A DNA stretch of 64,000 nucleotides. Origin: Candidatus Brachythrix odensensis (GTDB lineage: Bacteria > Chloroflexota > Anaerolineae > J036 > Brachytrichaceae). The translations under genes were made by a program, and so were the position numbers. Each line of letters begins with the position of its first letter. The stretch's first letter is position 1. The notes under the pieces are model-generated. The model had not been told where the DNA came from, ran no database searches, and worked only from the letters and a program-made list of their open reading frames with translations. Below, in pieces: positions 45,566-53,843 of this stretch. The DNA is taken from positions 434,001-498,000 of the forward strand of contig JADKDT010000001.1 of the NCBI GenBank assembly GCA_016714465.1. The letters are read 5' to 3'.

Positions 45566-47836
45566 GTGCAAAACGACCTCCCTATCTGGGCCCTGCGTGA
45601 CGAATTGCGCGAGGCATGGGCTCAACAGCCTTCGACTGTCCTGGTCGCCCCGACCGGCTCAGGCAAGACCACCCAGATCTGCCAGATGCTGCTTGCCGAA
45701 CGCCCGGCCTGGACGGGCCGCATCGTCGTGCTGCAACCGCGCCGGGTCGCCGCCCGCTCGGTCGCCCGACGGGTGGCTGAGGAGATGGGCGCCACGCTCG
45801 GAGAGAAGGTCGGTTATCAGGTCCGCTTTGAGGACGTGACCGAACTTGGCACTCGGATCTGCTTCGTCACCGAGGGCATCCTGCTGCGATGGCTGCACGA
45901 CAACCCGGATCTCAACGGCGTCGACGCCGTGCTCTTCGACGAGTTTCACGAGCGCAATCTGCTCAGCGATATCGCCCTGGCGTTGTGCAAGCGCCTGCAG
46001 CGCGAGCGCCGGCCCGGGCTCATGCTGATGGTCATGTCGGCGACGCTGGAAGCCGCCCCGGTGGCGGCTTATCTGGGCGGCGCGCCGATCCTCGAATCGC
46101 GCGGTCGTGAGTTCCCGGTCGACCTTGTCTACGAGACCTGGGAGGACGGCAGCGATCTCGAGCGCCCAGTCTGGGAACGGGCTGCCGCGCGCTGCGCCCG
46201 GATTCTGCGTGACACGCCCGAGGGCGATATCCTGGTCTTCATGCCCGGCGCGTATGAGATCGGGCAGACCCTCGACGCGCTGCGGGCCGCCCTGCGCGGA
46301 CAGGCGGCGCCCATCCTGCTGCTAGCCCTGCATGGCGAGCTCCCCCCGCGCGAACAGGACCGGGTCTTCGCGCCGTCCGAGCTGCGCCGGATCATCGTCT
46401 CGACCAATGTAGCCGAGACCTCGCTGACCATCCCCGGGATTCGGGCTGTCGTCGACAGCGGCCAGGCCCGGGTCGCCCGTTTCGACGCTGGGCGAGGGAT
46501 CGGCACGCTCGCGCTCGAGGAGATCTCGAAAGCGTCGGCCGACCAGCGGGCCGGGCGGGCGGGCCGGCTCGGCCCCGGCGTGTGCTATCGGCTGTGGCCG
46601 GAGAAGACCCATGAGCGGCGGCCCGCCCGCAACACGCCAGAGATCCAACGGGTGGAGCTCAGCGATGTCGCGCTGCAGCTCGCCGCGCACGGCGTGACCG
46701 ATCTCGAGGGGTTTGATTTCCTGGACCGGCCCGACCCCGGGCGGATCCATGCCGCAATCGAGCTGTTGCGCGCGCTCGGCGCGCTGACTGGCGAGCCGCG
46801 CAACGCCAGTATCACGGAGGTGGGCCGGGCGATGCTGCGCCTGCCCGCCCATCCGCGCTACGCCCGGATGATGCTCGAGGCCGCCCGCTACGGCTGCGTG
46901 CGCGAGGCGGCCCTGTTCGCCGCCATCATGTCCGGGCGCGAGCTGCTCGCCCGGGTGGGCCGCCAGGAGACGATTACCCTGCGCAACCGGGCCCGGGTGA
47001 TCGAGAAGAGCGGCGAGAACCAGTCCGACTTCTTCGCCCTGCGGCGGGCCTTCGAATTCGCCCGGGCCCAGGACTTCGAGCCGCGGGCGTGTTACACGCA
47101 CGGGATCAACCCGCACACCGCCCGCGAGGTTGGCCTGACCTTCGCCCAGCTCGAGCGGATGGCCGAGTCCGCCGGCCTGCTCGGGATGGCCCCGGAGTTG
47201 GAGGTTCCCCCGGGAGATGCGATCCGGCGCTGCCACCTGGCCGGCTTTGTCGACCAGCTTGCGACTCGCCAGGCCGGGGCGACGACCTGCCATGTGGCTG
47301 ACGGGCACGAGGGAGAGCTGGCCGATGAGAGCGTCGCCGCGCGCGGGTCGAGCCATCGCCTGTATGTCGTGTCGGAGATCCGCGAGATCACGACCCGCTC
47401 GGGCGAGAAGCTTACCCTGCTCAACACCGCCAGCGCGGTCGAGGTCGCCTGGGTGCGGGCGCTTGTGCCGCCCCCGGACGGGCTGAGCGAGTCCATCGAG
47501 CACCTCTACGACCGGCTGAATAAACGGGTGGTGGCCGCCCGGGTGCTGCGCTATCGCGACCTGATGCTGGGGGGCGAGCCGCACTTCGCCCTCGACCCGC
47601 AGGCGGCGGCCCGGGCCCTGGCCGGCGAGTTCGTCGACAAGCTCGAGAAGCTGCCGGTCTGGAACAATACCGCCCGGCCCTGGCTTGCCCAACGGCGGGA
47701 ATTGGCCAGCAAGATCAGCGTCGAGATGCTGGAGGCGATCCTGGCCACGGCCTGGCTGGGCGCGACGACCTACAAGGAGATCCTCGAACGGCCGATCCTG
47801 CCGGCCTTGCAGGCCGCGTTGGGGGAGGGGACGTGA
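45566..47836 (+). CDS. hrpB: ATP-dependent RNA helicase, HrpB-like DEAH family
   Basis: A 756-residue DExH helicase. Motif I is VAPTGSGKTTQ (residues 27-37), Ia is LQPRRVAARSVA, II is FDEFHERN (D125-E-F-H128), III is MSATLEA, V is STNVAETSLTIPGI and VI is QRAGRAGRLGPG. A winged-helix/HA2-like region follows (DVALQLAAHGVTDLEGFDFLDRPD). The combination and length fit the HrpA/HrpB group, which acts on structured RNA; HrpB is usually about 800 residues with a C-terminal domain like the one here. Start taken at GTG 45566 because of conservation from QNDLPIWALRDEL. Confidence 0.9.
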   Translation: MQNDLPIWALRDELREAWAQQPSTVLVAPTGSGKTTQICQMLLAERPAWTGRIVVLQPRRVAARSVARRVAEEMGATLGEKVGYQVRFEDVTELGTRICFVTEGILLRWLHDNPDLNGVDAVLFDEFHERNLLSDIALALCKRLQRERRPGLMLMVMSATLEAAPVAAYLGGAPILESRGREFPVDLVYETWEDGSDLERPVWERAAARCARILRDTPEGDILVFMPGAYEIGQTLDALRAALRGQAAPILLLALHGELPPREQDRVFAPSELRRIIVSTNVAETSLTIPGIRAVVDSGQARVARFDAGRGIGTLALEEISKASADQRAGRAGRLGPGVCYRLWPEKTHERRPARNTPEIQRVELSDVALQLAAHGVTDLEGFDFLDRPDPGRIHAAIELLRALGALTGEPRNASITEVGRAMLRLPAHPRYARMMLEAARYGCVREAALFAAIMSGRELLARVGRQETITLRNRARVIEKSGENQSDFFALRRAFEFARAQDFEPRACYTHGINPHTAREVGLTFAQLERMAESAGLLGMAPELEVPPGDAIRRCHLAGFVDQLATRQAGATTCHVADGHEGELADESVAARGSSHRLYVVSEIREITTRSGEKLTLLNTASAVEVAWVRALVPPPDGLSESIEHLYDRLNKRVVAARVLRYRDLMLGGEPHFALDPQAAARALAGEFVDKLEKLPVWNNTARPWLAQRRELASKISVEMLEAILATAWLGATTYKEILERPILPALQAALGEGT

Positions 47837-47904
47837 CAGAGGCGAGCCCGTTCTCAGCGTTTTCGGTGCGGGGCCCTGATCTTGAAGGCGGGCAGGCGCC
47901 AACC

Positions 47905-48000
47905 GTCTATCCACAGATGGCGCAGATTTTCGCGGATTCGGACAGGCGCCACGTGAACAAGGAAATAGAATCGGCGGAAATCTGCGTAATCCGTGGACAG
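47905..48000. repeat. 95-base dispersed repeat, 'ccacagat..cgcagattt' family, copy A
   Basis: Begins tatccacagatggcgcagat and ends gcggaaatctgcgtaatccg; the ends are inverted repeats of each other. A second copy in the same orientation lies at 49448-49541. The two flank the tlpA/lgt-like gene pair. Confidence 0.88.
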
Positions 48001-48062
48001 ATTGCGCGTGTCATATGCGCAGTAACTCGCTGGGTTCATTTGATCGCCGCGCGGAGGACGCC

Positions 48063-48599
48063 ATGAATCGTAACGCTTGGCGCGTCCTGTCGGCGCTCAT
48101 CCTCGCCGGCGGGTTGGGCTGGGCTTACGCGACTCGCCCGCAGAGCGGCGCCGCCGCGCCAGCGGTTGCCTCAACCCGCGTCGGCGCGCCCGCCCCGGAG
48201 ATCGCCCTGCCCATGCTCAGCGGCGAGACGCGCACGCTGGCGGATCTGCGCGGCCAGGTGGTCATCCTGAATTTCTGGGCGACCTGGTGCGGGCCGTGCC
48301 GGGCCGAGATGCCGGCTTTGGCCGAGATTCAGACCCAATACGCGTCCCGCGGTGTGATCGTCATCGGGGTCAATCAGCGGGAGGACGCCGGGTCGATCCG
48401 ACGCTATCTCGACAGCATCGGGGTCGACTTCCCGATCGCCCTGGATCCAACGGGCGAATCCAACCGTCAGTATCGCGTGCTTGGCCTGCCCACCACGTAT
48501 CTCATCGATCGGCAGGGCCTGATCCGGGACGCCGTGTTTGGCGGGCCGATGGCGCGGGCGCTGATCGAGAGCAAGCTCGCCCCACTCCTGGAGCCCTGA
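48063..48599 (+). CDS. TlpA/ResA-like membrane-anchored thiol-disulfide oxidoreductase
   Basis: A 178-residue protein from ATG 48063 behind GGAGG. An N-terminal anchor (VLSALILAGGLGWAYA, residues 8-23) is followed by an AhpC/TSA-Redoxin-type thioredoxin domain: VGAPAPEIALPMLSGE, the active site WCGPC (C76, C79) in LNFWATWCGPCRAEMP, and the cis-proline segment VLGLPTTYLID. Such proteins reduce disulfides outside the membrane, for example in cytochrome c maturation. Its TGA overlaps the next ATG (TGATG). Confidence 0.93.
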   Translation: MNRNAWRVLSALILAGGLGWAYATRPQSGAAAPAVASTRVGAPAPEIALPMLSGETRTLADLRGQVVILNFWATWCGPCRAEMPALAEIQTQYASRGVIVIGVNQREDAGSIRRYLDSIGVDFPIALDPTGESNRQYRVLGLPTTYLIDRQGLIRDAVFGGPMARALIESKLAPLLEP

Positions 48600-49321
48600 T
48601 GCAGCCTTTCATTCAGATCTTCGGCCTGGCGATCTCGGCCGCCCCCGCGGCGGTGTGGCTGGGCGCTGTCGTCGCGATCTGGCTGGCCGGGCGCACCGCG
48701 GCCTGGCGCGGGCTGGACGGGCGCGTGTTGGGGGATGCGCTCACGGTCGCAGGCTTCGGGGCGCTGCTTGGGGCGCGGCTTGGCTATGTCGCCCTGCACG
48801 CCTCGGTCTATGTGCGCGATCCGCTCGCCGCCTTGGCCTTAAGCACCTCGGCCCTCGACGGCGCGATTGGCGCGCTGGCGGGGGTGGGCGTGCTGGCCTG
48901 GCGCTTGCGCCGAGCCGGGATGTTGCGTTGGGCGGCGGCCGATGCGCTCGCCCCGCCCGCGCTGGTCCTGGCGATGGGTCTTGCCCTGGCCTCGTATTTC
49001 GACGGGGCGGTCTTCGGGGCGGTTGCGGAGGTCCCGTGGGCGGTCGCGGTGTGGGGGGCGGCCCGCCACCCAGTCCAGTTCTACGAGATGGCGGGTTTGC
49101 TCATCATATTGGCCGCCGCCGTCGTGTTGCGCAAACGGGCGCTGCCCGATGGCGCGCTCGCGCTGGGAGCCGTGCTGGCGTATGGTCTGCTGCGCCTCAT
49201 CGTCGACGGCTTTCGCGCGGATGAGGCGGCGTTGCTGGCCGGGTTGCGGGCCAGCCAGATCGTCGCGGCAATCAGCGCAGCGCTGGCGGCGTGGGGGTTG
49301 GGGGCGGCGGATCACAGATGA
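48599..49321 (+). CDS. Lgt-like membrane protein (divergent prolipoprotein diacylglyceryl transferase family)
   Basis: A 240-residue polytopic protein with about seven hydrophobic segments. It keeps some Lgt wording: GALLGARLGYVALH, LDGAIGALAGVGVLAW and ARHPVQFYEMAGLL, which resembles Lgt's RHP.QLYE. The H-G-G and GRLGNF.NGE core motifs are degenerate (SYFDGAVFGAVAEV), and it is shorter than typical Lgt (about 260-290). It may not be an active diacylglyceryl transferase. Coupling to the TlpA-like gene suggests a joint role outside lipoprotein maturation. Confidence in family moderate, in function low. Confidence 0.65.
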   Translation: MQPFIQIFGLAISAAPAAVWLGAVVAIWLAGRTAAWRGLDGRVLGDALTVAGFGALLGARLGYVALHASVYVRDPLAALALSTSALDGAIGALAGVGVLAWRLRRAGMLRWAAADALAPPALVLAMGLALASYFDGAVFGAVAEVPWAVAVWGAARHPVQFYEMAGLLIILAAAVVLRKRALPDGALALGAVLAYGLLRLIVDGFRADEAALLAGLRASQIVAAISAALAAWGLGAADHR

Positions 49322-49338
49322 CACGCCATTGCCGAATG

Positions 49339-49541
49339 GGACATGCGCTGCGCACACAAGAAAGAAGGAATCTGCGCTAATCTGCGTAAATCTGCGGATC
49401 GATCCAGTTCCAAGCCCGCTCGGCCCGTCACCGGCGCGGCAGGTTTTGTCCACAGATTACGCAGATTTCCCCGGATTTGGACATGCGCCGCGCGAATAAA
49501 AAAAAAGAATCAGCGGAAATCTGCGTAATCTGTGGATAGAT
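49339..49541. repeat. Dispersed repeat cluster, 'ctgcgtaaatctgcgg' family, copy B and a partial copy
   Basis: 49448-49541 matches the 47.9 kb element along its whole length (tccacagattacgcagattt ... gcggaaatctgcgtaatctg). A partial copy from 49339 repeats the ggacatgcg...aagaa...atctgcg part. A run of nine or ten A at 49498-49506 marks the middle. It fills the gap between the lgt-like gene and the convergent cca gene. Confidence 0.88.
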
Positions 49542-49565
49542 CCCGGTCTACATTGGCGCCGACCG

Positions 49566-50828
49566 CTAGACGCCGATCACCCACCGCGCCAGGGCCAACG
49601 CTTGCTCGCGGGTCGCGATCTCCCCGATCATCTGGGCCTCGCGGACGGCTTCCAGCGCGGCCCCGACAGCCGGCCCGGGGCCAACGCCCAGAGCCAACAC
49701 ATCCCGCCCGCCCAGCAGCGGCCTGGGCGCGACCTCGGGCGCGTAGCGCGCCTCGAAATGCTCGAGCAGACCCCAGCCGATTTCGGCTATGGCTGGGTCG
49801 AGGGCCATGCCAAGCAGGGCGGCCTCGGGCGCGGCTTCGCGGGCCGCCCGCATCCAGCGGTATTCCGCCCGCGCGTCGCGCAGGGCCTCGCTCAGCGCAG
49901 CCCTGGCCCGGATCGTCTTGGCCCGCTCGACCTCGGCCGCGCTCAGCTTGAGGGCCCGTCCACGCCGTTCGACCTCGGCCGGGGACGCGCTGGCGCATAA
50001 CGCAACCAGTCTCAAAAGCGCCAGGCGCGGGGCGTTGGCCAGCGGCTCGGCCAGGCGCGCGCTGAGCCTTGGGGCGCGCCGGGCCGCCTGCTCGAGCAAG
50101 GCGTCGATGGCGCGCAATGTCGCAGGCGGGCGCGCCGCGGCTTCGGGCAGGACGATGTTGAGCAGGTCCAACGCTGCGAGTAGGTCTACGGCTGCGCTTG
50201 CCTTGGGCAGCGCCAGCGCCTTGAGCAACTCATCGCGGGTGCGCTCGGCGCTGGGGCCATCCGCGGCCGCCAGCCGGGGCCCAGCCGCGCGTGCGGCCAT
50301 CTCCGCCGCGGGATCGATCCGGGCGTCGAGGTCGGCGGCGAAGCGGGCGACCCGCATGGCCCGGACCGGATCGTTGGCGATGGCGTCAGGCGAGGCCAGG
50401 CGGATGACCTTGTCACTCAGATCCTTCGCCCCGCCGAGCGGATCGTAGAGCGCCATCTGGCCAGGCATCGAGCCATCGAGCGGCAGCCAAATCGCGATGG
50501 CGTTGAGGGTGAGATCGCGCCCGCGCAGATCGTCATCCAGGGTCGCCCCGCGACAACGGGCGAAGTCCAGGGTCAGGCCGTCGACGATGACCCGGGCGGT
50601 GCCGCGTTCGGCGTCCATGACGTAGAAGGCGCCCCCGAGCGCGTTGGCGACCGCGCGGGCCAGCCCGACCGCGTCGCCCAACACGGCGAAGTCGAGGTCG
50701 TGCGGGGCGCGCCCGAGCAGCAGATCTCGGACCGAGCCGCCGACCAGGGCAATCGAGATGCGCCGTTTGGCGGCGCTGGACCGGGCTTGCTCGAGCAGCG
50801 GCAGCAGCCCCGCCGGGATAGCGATCAT
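49566..50828 (-). CDS. cca: CCA-adding enzyme / poly(A) polymerase family nucleotidyltransferase
   Basis: A 420-residue class II nucleotidyltransferase. Visible motifs are ALVGGSVRDLLLG (GG..RD), HDLDFAV (catalytic D-x-D), RGRDLTLNAIA (the RRDFT.NA motif) and DPVRAMRVARFAADLD. The C-terminal helical part is alanine-rich and variable. It would add or repair the tRNA CCA end; the window's tRNA-Ser lacks an encoded CCA, which fits a need for it. Its ATG overlaps the yggS stop (ATGA). Confidence 0.93.
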   Translation of the reverse strand: MIAIPAGLLPLLEQARSSAAKRRISIALVGGSVRDLLLGRAPHDLDFAVLGDAVGLARAVANALGGAFYVMDAERGTARVIVDGLTLDFARCRGATLDDDLRGRDLTLNAIAIWLPLDGSMPGQMALYDPLGGAKDLSDKVIRLASPDAIANDPVRAMRVARFAADLDARIDPAAEMAARAAGPRLAAADGPSAERTRDELLKALALPKASAAVDLLAALDLLNIVLPEAAARPPATLRAIDALLEQAARRAPRLSARLAEPLANAPRLALLRLVALCASASPAEVERRGRALKLSAAEVERAKTIRARAALSEALRDARAEYRWMRAAREAAPEAALLGMALDPAIAEIGWGLLEHFEARYAPEVAPRPLLGGRDVLALGVGPGPAVGAALEAVREAQMIGEIATREQALALARWVIGV

Positions 50829-51550
50829 CGCGCCCCGAAAATCGCCCGCCCGATCCGGACCAGGGTCGAGCCCTCGGCGATGGCGGCCTCGAAGTCGTCG
50901 GTCATCCCCATTGAGAGTTCGGGCGCGTCCAGGCCGGCGATGCGCGTATGCAGCAGTTCGCGCAGACCGCGCAGGCTGGCGAAGACGGGCCGGGCAAGCT
51001 CAGGGTCGACGACGACCGGCGCCATCGTCATCAGCCCGCGCACGCGCAGGCCGGGCAAAGCCGCGATGCGGATGACTTCGGTGATAAACGCCTCGCGCGC
51101 GCCCGGATCGCGCTCCCAGCCCGCCACCCCGAATCCCTCTTTGCTCGCCTCGCCGCTGACGTTGCATTCGAGCAAGATGTCCTGGGGCGGCCGGTTCTGG
51201 GCGATCGCCCGCGCGTTGAGTCGGGTCGCCAGCTTTGGCGTGTCCACCGAATGGATCAGGGCGAACTCGCCGCCGAAGTCGCTGGTCTTGCGCGATTGCA
51301 CGTGCCCAATGAGGTGACAGCGCAGACCGGGGCGCGGCCCGAGCGCGGCCAACTTGGGCAGGGCCTCCTCGACCCGATTCTCGCCAAAGTCGCGCTGCCC
51401 GGCGGCATACGCCTCCGCAACTGCGCTGGCGGGAAACGTCTTGGAGACCGCCACCAGCGTCACCGTCGCGGGATCGCGGCTGGCATGCGCGGCGGCGCGC
51501 GCGATACGGGCGCGCACGCGGGCGAGGGATTCGGCGATGGATGCGCTCAC
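50825..51550 (-). CDS. yggS: YggS/PROSC family pyridoxal phosphate homeostasis protein
   Basis: A 241-residue type III-fold PLP-binding protein. The PLP lysine is K37 in LVAVSKTFPA; FGENRVEEALPK, HLIGHVQSRK, HSVDTPKLA and LSMGMTDDFEAAI are all family signatures. I chose the GTG at 51550 (VSASIAESLARVRARI). An upstream ATG at 51586 also lies in frame, but it and a further extension are inside a dispersed repeat. Coupled to cca by a 4-base overlap. Confidence 0.95.
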   Translation of the reverse strand: MSASIAESLARVRARIARAAAHASRDPATVTLVAVSKTFPASAVAEAYAAGQRDFGENRVEEALPKLAALGPRPGLRCHLIGHVQSRKTSDFGGEFALIHSVDTPKLATRLNARAIAQNRPPQDILLECNVSGEASKEGFGVAGWERDPGAREAFITEVIRIAALPGLRVRGLMTMAPVVVDPELARPVFASLRGLRELLHTRIAGLDAPELSMGMTDDFEAAIAEGSTLVRIGRAIFGAR

Positions 51551-51581
51551 ATAATGAATTGTACGGGCGAAAGGTGATTCA

Positions 51582-51641
51582 AACATGGATGGACAGGATG
51601 GACAGGATTGTTCTATCCTGTCCATCCTGTCTATCCATGTT
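51582..51641. repeat. 60-base palindromic repeat, 'aacatggat..caggat' family, copy A
   Basis: Arms aacatggatggacaggat and atcctgtctatccatgtt with an inner atgga/tccat part. It touches the stop codon of the epoxide-hydrolase-like gene and supplies an alternative ATG to yggS on the minus strand. Copy B lies at the other end of the hydrolase gene. Confidence 0.92.
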
Positions 51642-52510
51642 CAATTCCTGCGCGCTGGCCCCAGGAATTGCTCGAGCAGCGCGTTAACCCGGGCGGGTTC
51701 CTCGTGCTGCACCCAGTGGCTGGCCTCCTCGATGAAGGCGAGCCGCCCGTTATCGCACAGGTCGATGCTGGGCTGGGCGAGTGCGCGCCCGAGAAAGCGA
51801 TCCCGGGCGCCCCAGATCATCAGCAGCGGCACGCGCACGCGCGGGTGGCCCATCTGCGAGGGCTTCTGCCCGATCGCCCGGTACCAGTGGATCATCGTGC
51901 GCAACCCGTCCGTCCGCGACCAGGCTTCGACGTAACGGTCGAGGTCAGCCTGCAAAAACGTGCCCGGCCGGCTGCTGGCGACCAGGCTGCGGGCGGCCGC
52001 GGCATACTGGTTGCGCCGGATCACGGCCTCGGGCAGGCCCGGGATTTGGAAGAAGAACATGTACCAGCTCTTGAGGAGCTGGCTGAAGCTGCGGGTGAGC
52101 GTCCGGCCCATCACCGCCGGGTGGGGGGCATTGAGGATGGCGGCTCGTTCGATGCGATTCCGGTGCTTGAGGGCCAGCCACCAGGTGACGGCCGCCCCCC
52201 AGTCGTGGCCGACCACCCGGGCGCGCGCGCAGCCGGCCGCGTCAATCAGCCCGACGACATCGCCGGCAAGGGTGTCGAGGGCGTAGTCGCTGATCGCGTC
52301 CGGTTTGTCGCTCAGGTTGTAGCCGCGCTGGTCGGGGGCCCACACCCGGTAGCCCAGGCCCGCGAAGTGCTCGATCTGGTTTCGCCAGCCATACCAGAAT
52401 TCAGGGAAGCCGTGCAAAAAGATGAGCAACGGGCCGTCGACGGGGCCGGCCTGAGCGACGTTGAGGTGGATGCCGTTGGTTGGCACGCGTACGAAATCGG
52501 GCTTAAACAT
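51641..52510 (-). CDS. Alpha/beta hydrolase, epoxide hydrolase-like
   Basis: A 289-residue enzyme. The oxyanion motif is FLHGFPEFWYGWR (from residue 31), the nucleophile is D103 in VVGHDWGAAVTWW, the third acid is in WGARDRFLG, and the His is in EEASHWVQHEEP. Asp as nucleophile plus HGFPE.WY.WR is the soluble epoxide hydrolase pattern; a lipid- or xenobiotic-derived epoxide is a likely substrate, but fluoroacetate or other dehalogenases share the layout. The start ATG at 52510 lies inside a palindromic repeat and the stop touches another copy of it. Confidence 0.9.
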   Translation of the reverse strand: MFKPDFVRVPTNGIHLNVAQAGPVDGPLLIFLHGFPEFWYGWRNQIEHFAGLGYRVWAPDQRGYNLSDKPDAISDYALDTLAGDVVGLIDAAGCARARVVGHDWGAAVTWWLALKHRNRIERAAILNAPHPAVMGRTLTRSFSQLLKSWYMFFFQIPGLPEAVIRRNQYAAAARSLVASSRPGTFLQADLDRYVEAWSRTDGLRTMIHWYRAIGQKPSQMGHPRVRVPLLMIWGARDRFLGRALAQPSIDLCDNGRLAFIEEASHWVQHEEPARVNALLEQFLGPARRN

Positions 52511-52565
52511 GGATGCGCAGGATATACAGGATAGAGCAATCCTGTCCATCCTGTATATCCATGTT
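52506..52565. repeat. 60-base palindromic repeat, 'aacatggat..caggat' family, copy B
   Basis: Arms aacatggatgcgcaggat and atcctgtatatccatgtt. It contains the start codon of the hydrolase gene on the minus strand, and ends 18 bases from the stop of the EAD-like gene. Confidence 0.92.
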
Positions 52566-52582
52566 CAAATCCTATACCGCGC

Positions 52583-53830
52583 TCATCCGATTGCGCGGAG
52601 CAATGTATCCAAAGCCGCGCCGACATCCTGCAGCTCGTGGCAGATCTGGACCAGTTCGTCGTCGACCCGCCGAAAGCGGCGCGAGGCCGCGCTGCGAAAC
52701 TGGGCGAACAACCGGCGGGCCAGGATCAGGTCACGACCCGTCAGAGCGGTCTGGAGATCGGCTCCGAGCTTGAGCAGCCGGGCTGCCCAATCATCAGTTC
52801 GCGCGCCAATGAGTTGCGCGGCCAGCCCGCTGACGTCGCCCCAGGTCGCCTCGAGCTCGCTGCTGTCGGTTGCGAGGGTGTCCTCGATTCGGCTGAGCTG
52901 GTTCTCAACTTCCTGCCAACCATTGTGTTCGTCCCGGATTGATTGCAACCTGTCGCGCAGGGTCACCAGGGCGCCCAGGGACTGGACAAAGGCGCCCATC
53001 TCGATCTCGGTCACGCCAGCGGCCGTCAACTGCTCGCGCGCGGTGGCCATGCGCGCGCCCATGTTGCTCTGGAGCAGCACGTCCACGGTGGCCACCATGC
53101 GGGTGTTGACCTGCGAGGGTCCGCGCCCGAGCGCGCGTTTGAGATCCGCCCGCCCCCGGGTGAGGGCGGCGGCATCTTCGGATTCCAGCGCCGCCAGCAG
53201 CGTCGCGCGCGCCTGGGCGAGCTGGGTCAGCCACAGGGCGGCGGCCAGGCCGAGCGCGCGATTGGCCGCCTGCGCGCTGACTTCGCCAATGATGTCGGTG
53301 ATTTCCGGGATCGATTGAATCAGGGTGTTCCAGGCGCCCGGGTCTGTGGTGGCGCGACGGCTGTCGGCATCCAGGGGCGGGTAGCGCACCTCAAGCTCCT
53401 GCAACAGCTCGTGCAGGGACTTGTAGGCGCCGAGCAGGGCGATCTGAGTCCGCGCGTTTTCAAAGTCCACCCGGAAGCCGCTGATGGCCTCGAGCGCCAC
53501 CGGATTTCGAGCAAGCGTCGCGAGGGCGTTGACGCCTTCGGCGATCGACGCCACAACCCCGGGATCCGGGAGCGTGACTCTGGCAAAGGTTCCCCAGTCA
53601 ATCGGCCCGTGTTGAAGGCGCGCCTTGCAGGCCTCGAGCAGGGCGGTCAGCTGGCCGCCCCGCAAAACGTACTCACACAAGGCCTGAGCGCGCGCCTCGA
53701 TCGTGTCGCGGCGGGGCACGGAGTCAGGGTTGATCCCGATATCGGCGCACAGCACGTCGATGTCATCCAGCCCGAAGGCGCGGGCCAGCGCATTGCGCAG
53801 GTCGGCCAGGGTCGGCGTGGGCTGGGTCAT
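52583..53830 (-). CDS. Protein with EAD-like (effector-associated) N-terminal domain and long helical body
   Basis: A 415-residue protein. Residues about 8-75 (LRNALARAFGLDDIDVLCADIGINPDSV, then EARAQALCEYVLRGGQLTALLEACK) follow the pattern of the death-like effector-associated domains such as EAD7, with LR..L...F.L.EL..LC.DLG, and R...L..Y..RRG.L..L. These domains recruit partners in bacterial conflict and signalling systems. The rest is helical with many heptads (QLSRIEDTLATDSSELEATW) and no enzyme motif. It lies 13 bases downstream of the LacI-type regulator gene. The EAD call is by remembered pattern. Confidence 0.6.
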   Translation of the reverse strand: MTQPTPTLADLRNALARAFGLDDIDVLCADIGINPDSVPRRDTIEARAQALCEYVLRGGQLTALLEACKARLQHGPIDWGTFARVTLPDPGVVASIAEGVNALATLARNPVALEAISGFRVDFENARTQIALLGAYKSLHELLQELEVRYPPLDADSRRATTDPGAWNTLIQSIPEITDIIGEVSAQAANRALGLAAALWLTQLAQARATLLAALESEDAAALTRGRADLKRALGRGPSQVNTRMVATVDVLLQSNMGARMATAREQLTAAGVTEIEMGAFVQSLGALVTLRDRLQSIRDEHNGWQEVENQLSRIEDTLATDSSELEATWGDVSGLAAQLIGARTDDWAARLLKLGADLQTALTGRDLILARRLFAQFRSAASRRFRRVDDELVQICHELQDVGAALDTLLRAIG

Positions 53831-53843
53831 CGCCTGGACCCTG

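Noticed and set aside
46322..47914. 530-codon antisense frame opposite hrpB
   Set aside because: The sense strand has every helicase motif; the antisense product is low-complexity Pro/Gly/Arg.
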